DNA from: Longispora sp047121295
GTDB lineage: Bacteria; Actinomycetota; Actinomycetes; Mycobacteriales; Micromonosporaceae
Reading direction: 5' to 3'
Assembly (NCBI RefSeq): GCF_047121295.1
Contig: NZ_CP139447.1
Coordinates: 868,001 to 932,000 of the forward strand
DNA length: 64,000 nucleotides
The position numbers were made by a program, and so were the translations under genes. The notes below the pieces were generated by a model. That model searched no databases, was not told where the DNA came from, and saw only the letters and a list, made by a program, of their open reading frames with translations. Below, piece after piece: positions 25,051 to 33,156 of this stretch (positions are counted from its first letter, which is position 1; each line of letters begins with the position of its first letter).

Positions 25051-25123
25051 TAGGGCCGATGGGATTCGAACCCACCCTGTCACGGACCTAAACCGTGTGC
25101 CTCTACCGCTGGGCTACGGCCCC
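25051..25123 (-). tRNA. tRNA with UAG anticodon and short variable loop (tRNA-Leu-like, atypical)
   Basis: On the minus strand 73 nt fold as a cloverleaf: acceptor GGGGCCG/CGGCCCT (one G-U pair), a D arm with the GG of the D loop, anticodon stem CACGG/CCGTG around the loop TTTAGGT, a 5-nt variable loop, and T arm GTGGG-TTCGAAT-CCCAT, then A73; CCA is not encoded. The anticodon reads UAG, which pairs with the Leu codon CUA. True tRNA-Leu is class II with a long variable arm; this one is class I in size. The D stem is imperfect (three good pairs). It could be a real Leu decoder, a mischarged tRNA, or a tRNA-like element. Confidence 0.8.
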
Positions 25124-25135
25124 GTTCGCAGTCGG

Positions 25136-25699
25136 TCACGACCTCTCCGCTGCGCCCCCAGAGTCTACGGCGGCGCCTTCGGGCCCCGCAGGCTGGTCGC
25201 CTGTCCGTTGACGCTTTCCTTTGCCCGCGTAGGTCGGGGTCTGACTGTGACAGTTCGGGCAGAGAAAGCGAAGATTCTCCAACCGGCAGTCGGCGAAATC
25301 CGAGCTGATGTGATCAACGTGCAGCGTGAGCGGCTGGCCCCGCCATTCCGCAGGATTTCCGCACCCGGCACACTCGTGCGCCGTCCCGGATTCGAGCATC
25401 GCGCGGCGGAGCAGTTCGGGTTTCGCGCGATTCTGGTCGGATCGTCGCTGGATAAGAATCTGCTGTGCACTCAGCCGGTATACCGACTTCTTGCCCCGAT
25501 TGTGGGTGCTTCCCGTGAAGTGCGAGGTGTCGATCCGTTCGCGGGCGATGCGACGCTTCAGGTGGGCATGGCTTCCGCCAGTGAGCCTGATTCCCAGGGC
25601 GCGCATGACGCCCATGAGGCTCACCGACTCGGCGACGGCCTTCTCGAGCATCTCCCGGGTGTAGGTCACCCGGCTCCACTTCGGACGAGGGTTCTCCAT
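25136..25699 (-). CDS. HNH endonuclease
   Basis: A 187-residue protein. The C-terminal half is an HNH nuclease with zinc cysteine pairs CAGC (about residue 111) and CPNC (about 151), the LHVDHI segment and NCHSQ. The N-terminal half is a small helical DNA-recognition part (SLMGVMRALGIRL). By-eye base counts give about 60% G+C in this gene versus over 70% on both sides, so it is probably a newcomer. ATG 25699 has TAACGT (complement of 25707-25712) 7 nt upstream. The atypical tRNA begins 12 nt after its stop on the same strand and could be on the same transcript. Confidence 0.88.
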   Translation of the reverse strand: MENPRPKWSRVTYTREMLEKAVAESVSLMGVMRALGIRLTGGSHAHLKRRIARERIDTSHFTGSTHNRGKKSVYRLSAQQILIQRRSDQNRAKPELLRRAMLESGTAHECAGCGNPAEWRGQPLTLHVDHISSDFADCRLENLRFLCPNCHSQTPTYAGKGKRQRTGDQPAGPEGAAVDSGGAAERS

Positions 25700-25730
25700 G
25701 GTGGGGACGTTAGCGGCACCCACCGACAAT

Positions 25731-26129
25731 TCAGGACTCCTCCGGGTTGTCCTTCTTGCGGCGCAGCTCCTCCTCGCGCCGCCGCAGGTCCGCCTCCCAG
25801 TCCTTCAGCAGCTTCTCGTCGTCCCGGTTCTGCTTCGCCAGCCCGCGCAGGAACTCCGGATCGTCGTCCGGCGCCAGGGACCGGGGCCGCTCCCGCTCCG
25901 GGAACCCGTTCCCCGGCGCCCACGTCGACCTCGCGGGGGAGGCCGACGTCGGCCGGCCGGCCACGAACCACGCGATCCAGCCGACCGGGGAGAACAGCAG
26001 GATCAGCAGGATCCAGGCGACCTTGGGCAGGTTGCGGATCTCGTGCTCGGGCGTCGTGATGCAGTCGATCGCCGAATACACCAGCATGATGACGTCGAGG
26101 ACGAGGAAGAGAGCGTAGATGCGGGCCAC
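25731..26129 (-). CDS. PLDc_N domain membrane protein
   Basis: A 132-residue protein with two membrane segments (about residues 4-22 and 36-56) that form the PLDc_N fold, with IDCITTPEHEIRNLPK between them and SPVGWIAWFVAGRP after. The C-terminal 60 residues are charged and helical (EADLRRREEELRRKK), a likely coiled coil. GTG 26129 follows GATGAT (complement of 26136-26141) by 6 nt. Function unknown. Confidence 0.88.
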   Translation of the reverse strand: MARIYALFLVLDVIMLVYSAIDCITTPEHEIRNLPKVAWILLILLFSPVGWIAWFVAGRPTSASPARSTWAPGNGFPERERPRSLAPDDDPEFLRGLAKQNRDDEKLLKDWEADLRRREEELRRKKDNPEES

Positions 26130-26177
26130 GGCGGCATCATCCCCGATCGCGCGCGCCGCCGCAGCCCCGGGCCATCG

Positions 26178-26648
26178 CTAGTCCAGGCCGAGGTCGCGGC
26201 GGAGCTTCGCCACGTGGCCGGTGGCCTTCACGTTGTAGAAGGCGTGCTCGATCTTCCCGTCCTCGTCGATGACGAACGTCGACCGGATCACGCCCATGCT
26301 GACCTTGCCGTAGTTCATCTTCTCGCCGTACGCCGCGTACGCGTTCAGCACGCTCTTGTCGACGTCGGAGACCAGCGGGAACGTGATCGCGTCGCGCTCG
26401 ACGAACTTGGCCAGCTTCTCCGGCTTGTCGGGGGAGATGCCGACGACCTCGTACCCCTGGGCCTGCAGGGAGGCGAGCGAATCGCGGAAGTCGCACGCCT
26501 GCTTGGTGCAGCCGGGGGTCATCGCGGCCGGGTAGGCGTAGAGCACGACCTTGCGGCCCTGGAGGTCCTTGAGGGCGAGCTGGCCGCCGTCGGCGGTCGG
26601 CAGGGTGAAGTCGGGCGCGACGTCGCCGGGCGTGAGCTTGTCAGTCAT
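26178..26648 (-). CDS. bcp: thiol peroxidase/peroxiredoxin, Bcp type
   Basis: A 156-residue thioredoxin-fold peroxidase. The peroxidatic Cys is in PGCTKQACDFRD, with the Bcp-type resolving Cys five residues later. It reduces hydrogen and organic peroxides in the cytosol. ATG 26648 has TATGGT (complement of 26655-26660) 6 nt upstream. Confidence 0.95.
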   Translation of the reverse strand: MTDKLTPGDVAPDFTLPTADGGQLALKDLQGRKVVLYAYPAAMTPGCTKQACDFRDSLASLQAQGYEVVGISPDKPEKLAKFVERDAITFPLVSDVDKSVLNAYAAYGEKMNYGKVSMGVIRSTFVIDEDGKIEHAFYNVKATGHVAKLRRDLGLD

Positions 26649-26684
26649 GAACCGACCATATCCCGCCCCTGTGACAGCTCCCGG

Positions 26685-27782
26685 TCAGGCGGTCGGCGCG
26701 GGTCGTCGGAGCCGGAGTCCGGCGACGGCCGCCAGTGCGAGCCCGATCCCGAGGCAGCCGGCGACGGAGATCCGGGCCCACAGACCATTCCACGGTACCG
26801 GCGCGATGGCGTGCTGGAACACGGCCACCCGGGAGAACCCGCAGAGCAGGGCCAGCGCCGCGCCGGCCAGTCCGAGCGCGAAGTCGGCGGCGGGGCGGCG
26901 CAGCAGCGCGTACCCGGCGGCGGTGAGCGTCGCGACCCCGGCCGCGAAGCCCCACAGGTCGTCGCGTTGGAACGTGCCGGCGTCGAGGACCCGGCCGGTG
27001 GAGTCGGCCAGCGACAGCCCGCCGGCGAGCGCCGCGAGGACCCCGGGCCCGACCCGCCGCCCCATCCCGAGCCCCCGGGCGCGCCAGCCCGCATCCGGAC
27101 CGGCCGACCATGGGAGGCGACCCGGGCTGCCCGCCGGTCGGACGCCGCCCACACCGTCGCGGGAGCCGGTCCGGGGCCGCCAGCCGGCCAGGAGCGCCAC
27201 GAGGACGCCGAGCGCCACGGCCCCGCCCCACCACGCCCACGCCTCCGGCCGGGGCGCCCAGTCGAGGGTGCCGGTGACGCGGAACTCGCGTACCCCGTCA
27301 CGAAGGGGGATGGACCACTCCCGGAGCCGGTGGGGCAGATCGGGCTGGCGGGCCGCGACGGGCGGCTGGGGTCCCATCCAGTGCGCCCGGTGGTCGTGCC
27401 ACCGGACGACGGGCGTGGTGGACAGCTGGCGCCACTCGGGGGCGGCGGACGCGTCCCCGCCCTCGGCGCCGCCGCGCAGGGTCTCGTTGAGGTACGTGGC
27501 GGGCGACCGCACGTTCTGCCGGACCCCGCCGGGGCCGACGCCGAGGTAGGGCTCGCCGGAGTAGCCGAGGACCTCGATCGTGGAGGGGCCGGTGTAGCGG
27601 AGTTCGAGGCTGGCGCCGGCGTCGACGGTGCGGACGGTGAGGTCGGGCAGCGCCGGGGTGATCGCGGTGACCGTGGTGCGGTAGTCGCTGGCGCCGGGGG
27701 CGTCCTGCGAATGCGCGGAGGCCGGGCTGGCGACGGCCAGCCCGGCCACGATTCCCGCGAGCACCGCCCGCCACACCTTCAT
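26685..27782 (-). CDS. secreted-then-membrane hypothetical protein
   Basis: A 365-residue protein with a signal peptide (cleavage near ASAHS, residue 24), an extracytoplasmic beta-rich domain to about residue 180, and five or so hydrophobic segments from about 185 to 355. The mature N-terminus begins His-Ser-Gln, and the layout resembles proteins found next to copper genes in actinobacteria, but no family was recognised. The DsbA-like gene ends 4 nt upstream, so it is probably the last gene of the sigma factor/redox operon. Confidence 0.75.
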   Translation of the reverse strand: MKVWRAVLAGIVAGLAVASPASAHSQDAPGASDYRTTVTAITPALPDLTVRTVDAGASLELRYTGPSTIEVLGYSGEPYLGVGPGGVRQNVRSPATYLNETLRGGAEGGDASAAPEWRQLSTTPVVRWHDHRAHWMGPQPPVAARQPDLPHRLREWSIPLRDGVREFRVTGTLDWAPRPEAWAWWGGAVALGVLVALLAGWRPRTGSRDGVGGVRPAGSPGRLPWSAGPDAGWRARGLGMGRRVGPGVLAALAGGLSLADSTGRVLDAGTFQRDDLWGFAAGVATLTAAGYALLRRPAADFALGLAGAALALLCGFSRVAVFQHAIAPVPWNGLWARISVAGCLGIGLALAAVAGLRLRRPAPTA

Positions 27783-27786
27783 CCGG

Positions 27787-28536
27787 CTATTTAACGTCAG
27801 TCACCATGCGCTTGAGCGCGTCGACCACGTTGGTGTCGCCCTTGCCCTTGTCGGCGACGACCTCGACGTCGTTCACGAACAGGGTCGGGGTGTGCTGGAG
27901 CCCGCGCTTGGTGAAGTCGTCGGTCAGCTTCTTCGCCCAGCCCTTGTACGTGCCGTCCCGCACGCACCGCGCGAACGCCGGGTCGATCAGCCCGGCGGCG
28001 CCCCCGGCCGCGATGATGTCGTCGTCGGGGAGTCCGCCGGTGTTCTCGGCGGGCTGGCGGGCGTAGAGCTGCTTGCTGAACTCGTAGAGCTTGCCCCCGT
28101 CGGCGGCGCACCCGGCGGCGGCCGAGGACCGGGTGGAGTACATGTTCGGCGCCGACGCCGGGTCCAGAATGGCGACCGGGTGGTAGATCAGCGTGATCTT
28201 GTTGTCCTTGATCCACTGGTCGACCATCGGCGTGATGGCCTCCTCGACGCCCTTGCAGGCCGGGCACTGGTAGTCGAGGTAGATCTCGACCTTGGCCTTC
28301 CCGGTCGTGCCGGGGATGACCATGCCGTCCTGCTTCTCGGTGGCGGTGGCCGGCACGTTGAACTTGGTCGGCTGCTGGGCCTGCCAGACGCCGTACCCGA
28401 TCGCGCCGGCGATCAGGACCGCGAGCACCACCCCGATCGCCGTCCACATCACGCGGCGGCGCCGGTCCTCGGCGGCGATCTGCTCGCGGACGACCCTGGC
28501 GGCCGTCTTCTGGTCCACTCTTCTGCTCACTGTCAT
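27787..28536 (-). CDS. DsbA-like membrane-anchored thioredoxin
   Basis: A 249-residue protein: cytoplasmic tail, one membrane segment (about residues 30-51), then a DsbA_2/thioredoxin_4 domain outside the cell with the redox motif Cys91-Pro-Ala-Cys94 and the cis-Pro loop HTPTLFVN. It should oxidise or isomerise disulfides of exported proteins. ATG 28536 overlaps the stop of the MauE-like gene, whose product may supply or remove electrons. Confidence 0.92.
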   Translation of the reverse strand: MTVSRRVDQKTAARVVREQIAAEDRRRRVMWTAIGVVLAVLIAGAIGYGVWQAQQPTKFNVPATATEKQDGMVIPGTTGKAKVEIYLDYQCPACKGVEEAITPMVDQWIKDNKITLIYHPVAILDPASAPNMYSTRSSAAAGCAADGGKLYEFSKQLYARQPAENTGGLPDDDIIAAGGAAGLIDPAFARCVRDGTYKGWAKKLTDDFTKRGLQHTPTLFVNDVEVVADKGKGDTNVVDALKRMVTDVK

Positions 28537-29075
28537 CCCTTGCTCGTGTCGGGCCCGGAAGGGCCGCCCAGAAGCACCCCGTCGAGGGAGAACCAGGTGC
28601 GTGCCTTGAGGATCAGGAATCCGGCTGCCGCCAGAAACCCTATATCCCTCAAAGTCTCCCAAAAGTATGTAGGCGACTCGCCCGGGGCCAGCGCGCCGCC
28701 GCTGCCGAAGCAGCCGCAGTCGATCTGGAGCCCCCGGGACCACGCCGAGGCGATGCCGAAGATGAACACCACGAACAGCACCGCCGACAGGACCGCCGCG
28801 GCCCGGGTGAACAACCCGGCGAGCAGCAGCAGCCCGATCATGATCTCGACGAACGGGAGTGCGGCCCCGACGACCTGGGCCGCGCCGTTGGGTAGCAGCT
28901 CGTAGGCGCCCACCGCCCGGACCGAGCCGCCCAGGTCCGAGACCTTGGACCCCCCGGCGAACAGCCAGACCCCGGCGAGGCCCAGCCGGGCCAGGGTGCT
29001 GATCGCCTTCGTGATGTGCCGACGCCGGCCGGAAACGGCCGTCCGTGGCTCTGACATGTCGATTCCCACGCTCAT
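28533..29075 (-). CDS. MauE/DoxX family membrane protein
   Basis: A 180-residue protein with four to five membrane segments and the MauE hallmark DCGCFGSG after the third. MauE-type proteins work in disulfide formation or redox transfer to DsbA/DsbE-like partners. ATG 29075 is chosen; ATG 29057 is an alternative. The gene lies 32 nt after the sigma factor stop and is coupled to the DsbA-like gene. Confidence 0.88.
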   Translation of the reverse strand: MSVGIDMSEPRTAVSGRRRHITKAISTLARLGLAGVWLFAGGSKVSDLGGSVRAVGAYELLPNGAAQVVGAALPFVEIMIGLLLLAGLFTRAAAVLSAVLFVVFIFGIASAWSRGLQIDCGCFGSGGALAPGESPTYFWETLRDIGFLAAAGFLILKARTWFSLDGVLLGGPSGPDTSKG

Positions 29076-29106
29076 TAGTCGTACCGCCTCCGCGGTTGGT
29101 TCCGAC

Positions 29107-29634
29107 TCAGCTGGTGAGCGCCGTCTCGACTGCCTCGACCAGATCTGCCCGGGCCCGCGCGACCCGTGATCTGATTGTCCCAATAGGTACGGATTCGATG
29201 TCAGCGGCCTCCGCGTACGACAGGCCGAGCACCTGGGTGAGCACGAAGGCGGACCGCCGGTCGGCCGGCAGTCGTTCCAGCAGGTCGCGCCCGCTGACCC
29301 CGCCGGCGGGGTCAGCCACGGGCGCCGGCTCGTCGAAGGCGTTGTCCGCGCGGCGCTGCCGGATCGCGGTCCGGATGTGGTCCACGCACACCCGGCGGGC
29401 GATCCCGAGCAGCCAGGTCCGCACCGTGGAGCGCGCCTCGAACCGGTCCAGCGCCCTGAACGCCCGCAGGTACGTCTCCTGGGTCAGGTCGTCGGCCACC
29501 CGGGCGTCGGCGAGGCTGGCGCACAGCCGCCACACGTCGGACTGGGTCTCGCGGACCAGGGCCGCCTGCGCGACCGGGTCGCCGTCCCGGGCCGCGAGCG
29601 CCCACCGTGTCGCGGAGTCGGGAGCGGGATTCAC
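29107..29634 (-). CDS. ECF RNA polymerase sigma factor, SigC-like
   Basis: A 175-residue group 4 sigma factor. Region 2 contains DDLTQETYLRAFRALDRF and the WLLGIARRVCVDHIR end; region 4 has the helix-turn-helix GLSYAEAADIESVPIGTIRSRVARAR. GTG 29634 has TATTGT (complement of 29642-29647) 7 nt upstream. It heads the operon with the MauE/DsbA pair and is divergent from a zf-HC2 protein, its likely anti-sigma factor, and copper genes. The name SigC-like is from size and context. Confidence 0.9.
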   Translation of the reverse strand: MNPAPDSATRWALAARDGDPVAQAALVRETQSDVWRLCASLADARVADDLTQETYLRAFRALDRFEARSTVRTWLLGIARRVCVDHIRTAIRQRRADNAFDEPAPVADPAGGVSGRDLLERLPADRRSAFVLTQVLGLSYAEAADIESVPIGTIRSRVARARADLVEAVETALTS

Positions 29635-29702
29635 GAACCTGACAATACGGGAGTGGCCCACGTCACGGGAACTGGAGAGTGCCCGGCGAACGACTACTGG
29701 GC

Positions 29703-30299
29703 ATGACGTGTGGTGAGGTCCGGGCGGCGCTGTCGGCGCTCTTCGACGGTGAGGTGGCGGAGCTCTCGGCGCAGGCGACCGAGGCCCATCTGTCGGGCTG
29801 CGCGGCCTGCCGGACGTGGAAGGCCCAGGCGCTGCGGCTGCCGGACCTGATGTGGACCCCGCAGCCGCCGGACCTGACGGCCAAGGTGCTCGCGGCCGTC
29901 GCCGAGGACGAGCGGGCCGCCCGCAGGGCCCGGTGGCAGATCCTCCGGTTGGCCGTGGGCGCGGCGGCGGTGATCCAGCTCCTGCTGGCCCTGCCGGTCC
30001 TGCTCGACGGCGGTTCCGGGCCGCACGCCAGCCGGGAGATGGCGTCGTTCGACATCGCGCTGGCCGTGGGCTTCCTGCTCGCCGCGTGGCAGCCGTCCCG
30101 GGCCCGGGCGTTCGTGCCGGTCGCGGCCGTGCTGGCCGGTTGCCTGGCGCTGACGAGCGGCATGGACGTGCTCAACGACTCCACGGCCCTGGCGCACGAG
30201 ACCGGGCATCTGGTCGCGCTCGTCCAGGCCGGCTTGTTGTGGGCGCTGGGCCGCACATCGGTGCGTGGCGGGTCCCGTCCCGCTACGGTCACACCGTGA
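29703..30299 (+). CDS. zf-HC2 membrane protein, probable anti-sigma factor
   Basis: A 198-residue protein. An N-terminal zinc-finger motif His-x3-Cys-x2-Cys (HLSGCAAC, about residue 30) marks zinc-binding anti-sigma factors; about four membrane segments follow. ATG 29703 is used. It is divergent from the ECF sigma factor gene 68 bp away and overlaps the CopC-CopD gene by GTGA, so it likely keeps the sigma factor inactive at the membrane in response to redox or metal. Confidence 0.85.
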   Translation: MTCGEVRAALSALFDGEVAELSAQATEAHLSGCAACRTWKAQALRLPDLMWTPQPPDLTAKVLAAVAEDERAARRARWQILRLAVGAAAVIQLLLALPVLLDGGSGPHASREMASFDIALAVGFLLAAWQPSRARAFVPVAAVLAGCLALTSGMDVLNDSTALAHETGHLVALVQAGLLWALGRTSVRGGSRPATVTP

Positions 30300-31903
30300 G
30301 AAAATCGGCACTCTTCATCATCGCGCTGACGGCGGCACTGCTCCTGCCGGCGGCGCCCGCCAGCGCGCACGCCGGGCTGCAGCGGACCGATCCGCCGTCG
30401 GGTTCGATCGTGGCCACGGCCCCGCGCCAGGTGACGCTGTACTTCACGGAGGCGGTCACGCCCGTCCCCGGCCAACTGCGGATCATCGGGCCGGACGGCA
30501 AACGCGCCGACCGGGGCGAGCCGTCCGTCGAGGGGTCGCAGGTGTCGATCCCGCTGCGCGAGGGGGCGGGGCGGGGGACGTATCTGGTGTCGTACCGGAT
30601 CATCTCCGACGACAGCCATCCCGTGTCCGGCGGCTTCGCGTTCTCCATCGAGGCCCCGTCGACGTCGACCCCGGGGGTGTCCGGCGGCACGGGCGCCCAG
30701 GTGGACCCGGTGGTCTCGGCGCTGCTGCCGGTCTCCCGCTACCTGGGCTACGCCGGGCTGCTGCTCATCGTCGGCCCGGTGCTGCTGATGATCGGGCTGT
30801 GGCCGACCCGGCTCGCCCGGCCGGGCAAGCTGGTCTGGGCGGGCGTGGGTCTGGTCGCGGGCGGCACGGTCCTGGCGCTGTACCTCCAGGCCCCCTATGT
30901 CACCGGCGGCCCGCTGTTCGGCGCGTCGGGCGCGGACATCTCCGAGGTGCTGTCCAGCCGGTTCGGCTTCGCGGGCCTGGCCCGCCTCGCGGTGCTCGCC
31001 GCCGCGATCCCGCTACTCAAACGGGTCCTGAATGCAAAGAACACCCAGAGCGATCAGATCATTCTGGGGGTACTGACGGCCGTCGCCGCCCTCACCTGGC
31101 CCCTCGCCGGCCACCCGAGCGCGTCCCCGGCCCCGCCGCTGACCGTGGCCGTGGACCTGGTGCACCTGCTCGCCATGGCGGTGTGGATGGGCGGCCTGGT
31201 CGGCCTCGTGCTGTACCTGCTGCCGAAGGGCACCGAGGGCGAGCTCCGCGCGCTGATGCCCGTGTGGTCGCGCTGGGCCGGCTGGGCCGTCGCCGCCCTC
31301 GTGGTGGCCGGCGTCGCCCAGGCCCTGATCGAGGTCGGCACCCTGCCGGCGCTGTTCGACACCCGGTACGGCCAGCTCCTGATCGTCAAGGCGGTGCTGC
31401 TCGCGATCGTGCTGGGCGCCGCGTCCCTGGCCAGGAAGAAGGTGCTGGCCGGCGAGCCGAAGGTCCGCCGGCTGGTGGCCGGCGAGCTGGCCGTCACGGC
31501 CGTGATCCTCGCGGTGACGGCGTTCCTGGTGCAGCAGACCCCGGCGCGGACCGAGGCGGCGCTGCCGGCGGCGTCGGCGAACCTGCCGTTCTCCTCGACC
31601 CTGAACAGCAACCTGTTCAAGCTGCAGGTGGAGCTGGACCCGGCCACGGTCGGCAACAACTCGATGCACATGTACGCGTTCACGCCCGACGGCAAGCCGA
31701 TCAAGGTCCTGGAGTGGCAGGTCACGGTCGGCATGCCGTCGAAGGACATCGCCCCGATCGAGGTGGCGGTCCTGCAGCTCACCGATGACCACGCGGTCGG
31801 GGAGCTGACGCTGCCCACCGCCGGCACCTGGGAGCTGCGGTTCACGCTCCGGGTGTCGGAGATCGACCAGGCGACCGTCAGCCAGACGGTGCAGATCAAG
31901 TAG
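30296..31903 (+). CDS. CopC-CopD copper resistance fusion
   Basis: A 535-residue protein. The signal peptide ends at ASA, leaving mature His25, then a CopC beta-sandwich with the second copper site Asp106/His108 (DDSHP). Eight or so membrane segments of CopD follow from about residue 145, and a beta-rich C-terminal domain from about 430 resembling YtkA-like domains. It should bind copper outside and move it across the membrane. GTG 30296 overlaps the anti-sigma stop and also has TACGGT (30284-30289) 6 nt upstream, so it may have its own leaderless message. Confidence 0.93.
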   Translation: MRKSALFIIALTAALLLPAAPASAHAGLQRTDPPSGSIVATAPRQVTLYFTEAVTPVPGQLRIIGPDGKRADRGEPSVEGSQVSIPLREGAGRGTYLVSYRIISDDSHPVSGGFAFSIEAPSTSTPGVSGGTGAQVDPVVSALLPVSRYLGYAGLLLIVGPVLLMIGLWPTRLARPGKLVWAGVGLVAGGTVLALYLQAPYVTGGPLFGASGADISEVLSSRFGFAGLARLAVLAAAIPLLKRVLNAKNTQSDQIILGVLTAVAALTWPLAGHPSASPAPPLTVAVDLVHLLAMAVWMGGLVGLVLYLLPKGTEGELRALMPVWSRWAGWAVAALVVAGVAQALIEVGTLPALFDTRYGQLLIVKAVLLAIVLGAASLARKKVLAGEPKVRRLVAGELAVTAVILAVTAFLVQQTPARTEAALPAASANLPFSSTLNSNLFKLQVELDPATVGNNSMHMYAFTPDGKPIKVLEWQVTVGMPSKDIAPIEVAVLQLTDDHAVGELTLPTAGTWELRFTLRVSEIDQATVSQTVQIK

Positions 31904-31923
31904 AAACCGAAAGGGTTCCCCTC

Positions 31924-32604
31924 ATGCGCAGGAAGCTCCTCGCCGTTCTCGGTGTCGCACTCGTCGGTGCCGTGGCCTTCGCCGCGCCCGCGTCGGCGCA
32001 CGTGACCATCGACGCGGGCACCACCAACAAGCAGGGCGGCTACTCGCGTGCCGTCTTCCGGGTGCCCAACGAGAGCGACACGGCGTCCACTGTGAAGCTG
32101 GAGGTGAACCTGCCCGAGGCGCAGCCGCTGTCCTCGGTGCGCACCATGCCGGTCCCCGGGTGGAAGGCCGAGATGGAGAAGACCAAGCTGGCCACCCCGC
32201 TGGAGTCGCACGGCCGGAAGATCACCGAGGCGGTCACGAAGATCACGTGGACGGCGCTGACCCCGGAGGACGCCATCAAGCCGGGCCAGTTCCAGGAGTT
32301 CCCGGTGTCGATGGGCGCGATGCCGAAGGCCGACCAGATGGTGTTCAAGGCGCTGCAGACCTACTCGGACGGCACGGTCGTCCGGTGGATCGAGGAGAAG
32401 ACCGGCGCGGAGGAGCCCGCGAAGCCGGCCCCGGTGCTCAAGCTCGTCGCGGCCGACGCCCCGGCGGCGGCTCCGGCGAAGACCGAGTCGAAGAGCACCG
32501 AGAACAAGGCGACCCTGCCGCTGGCGATCACCGGCGCGGTGGCCGGGCTGCTGGGCCTCGGGCTCGGCGCGGCGGCGTTCGCACGGGGGCGGCGCGCGGC
32601 CTGA
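31924..32604 (+). CDS. ycnI: YcnI family copper-binding protein (DUF1775)
   Basis: A 226-residue exported protein. After the signal peptide (APASA) the mature chain begins with His26, the copper ligand of the YcnI brace, in HVTIDAG. The DUF1775 domain is followed by an Ala/Pro/Lys linker and a single C-terminal membrane segment (about 200-218) with an RGRR tail, so it is anchored. GAAAGG lies 9 nt before ATG. It closes the copper operon and is followed by a 15-bp hairpin. Confidence 0.94.
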   Translation: MRRKLLAVLGVALVGAVAFAAPASAHVTIDAGTTNKQGGYSRAVFRVPNESDTASTVKLEVNLPEAQPLSSVRTMPVPGWKAEMEKTKLATPLESHGRKITEAVTKITWTALTPEDAIKPGQFQEFPVSMGAMPKADQMVFKALQTYSDGTVVRWIEEKTGAEEPAKPAPVLKLVAADAPAAAPAKTESKSTENKATLPLAITGAVAGLLGLGLGAAAFARGRRAA

Positions 32605-32622
32605 CCCCGAGCCGGTCGGCCT

Positions 32623-32716
32623 GACACCGGCACACCGGCCCCGGGAGCCGAAACCGGCACCGGCACCGCAAGCCGGCACCGGCGCCGGGAGCCGACACCG
32701 GCACACCGGCCCCGGG
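32623..32716. repeat. GACACCGGCACACCGG direct repeats
   Basis: A 23-bp unit beginning GACACCGGCACACCGG occurs at 32623-32645 and 32694-32716 (period 71), with shorter CCGGCACCGG units between. It lies directly after ycnI and before its hairpin. Confidence 0.7.
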
Positions 32717-32789
32717 CTGCCACCGGCCCGGAGCCGGGCGACGAGACACGGCGCGGGGCCGCCCCCGCATCGGCAGGACCTGCGAGAAG

Positions 32790-32821
32790 GAGGCCCCGCG
32801 CGGACATCCGCGCGGGGCCTC
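32790..32821 (+). terminator. terminator of the copper operon
   Basis: GAGGCCCCGCGCGGA (32790-32804) pairs perfectly with 32807-32821 over 15 bp with only CA in the loop, followed by TTG. Confidence 0.75.
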
Positions 32822-33156
32822 TTGCCGGGCGGGGAGCCTCCCGGCGTCCGTGGAGTCGGGTGTGCGGAGGGTCACTCCTTTCTCGACTCGAGCCGGCGTC
32901 ACCCTTCGTGATCCTCACGCTATTCCTAGTTACCTAATAGCGCCAGACCTATGTTTTTCGGACAAATCTTGGTATCGCGGTCATTCACCGCGCCTCGGTA
33001 CCCGGAAAAACGGTCTCTGGTGGATCTTTCGGACTGCGTGCAACCATCCACACCGGTCACAGCGTTTAATGTCACGAGCCGATGGGTTGCCGTCATGACG
33101 GGCGGCAAGGGACCCTGGTTCATTGACTTGTAGGCGAGTGAGGAGAGGTGGCCACG
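32822..33156 (+). promoter_or_regulatory. long lower-GC leader upstream of the L,D-transpeptidase
   Basis: This 335-bp stretch has no convincing gene. It is clearly poorer in G+C than its surroundings, especially 32920-33110. It holds a possible stem GTGGAT (33020-33025)/ATCCAC (33046-33051) and an imperfect TTGCCGTC/GACGGGCGGCAA hairpin near 33087. TATGTT near 32951 could be a -10. No known riboswitch consensus was recognised. Confidence 0.4.

Noticed and set aside
25051..25123. Amber suppressor tRNA
   Set aside because: The anticodon is UAG, which pairs with CUA; an amber suppressor would need CUA as anticodon.
32850..33133. Three short open frames in the leader before the L,D-transpeptidase
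   Set aside because: They overlap each other on both strands, lack third-position G/C bias and have no ribosome binding sites.
32940..33156. c-di-AMP (ydaO-type) riboswitch
   Set aside because: Context fits a cell-wall gene, but I could not match the conserved core; an Rfam scan is needed before any claim.
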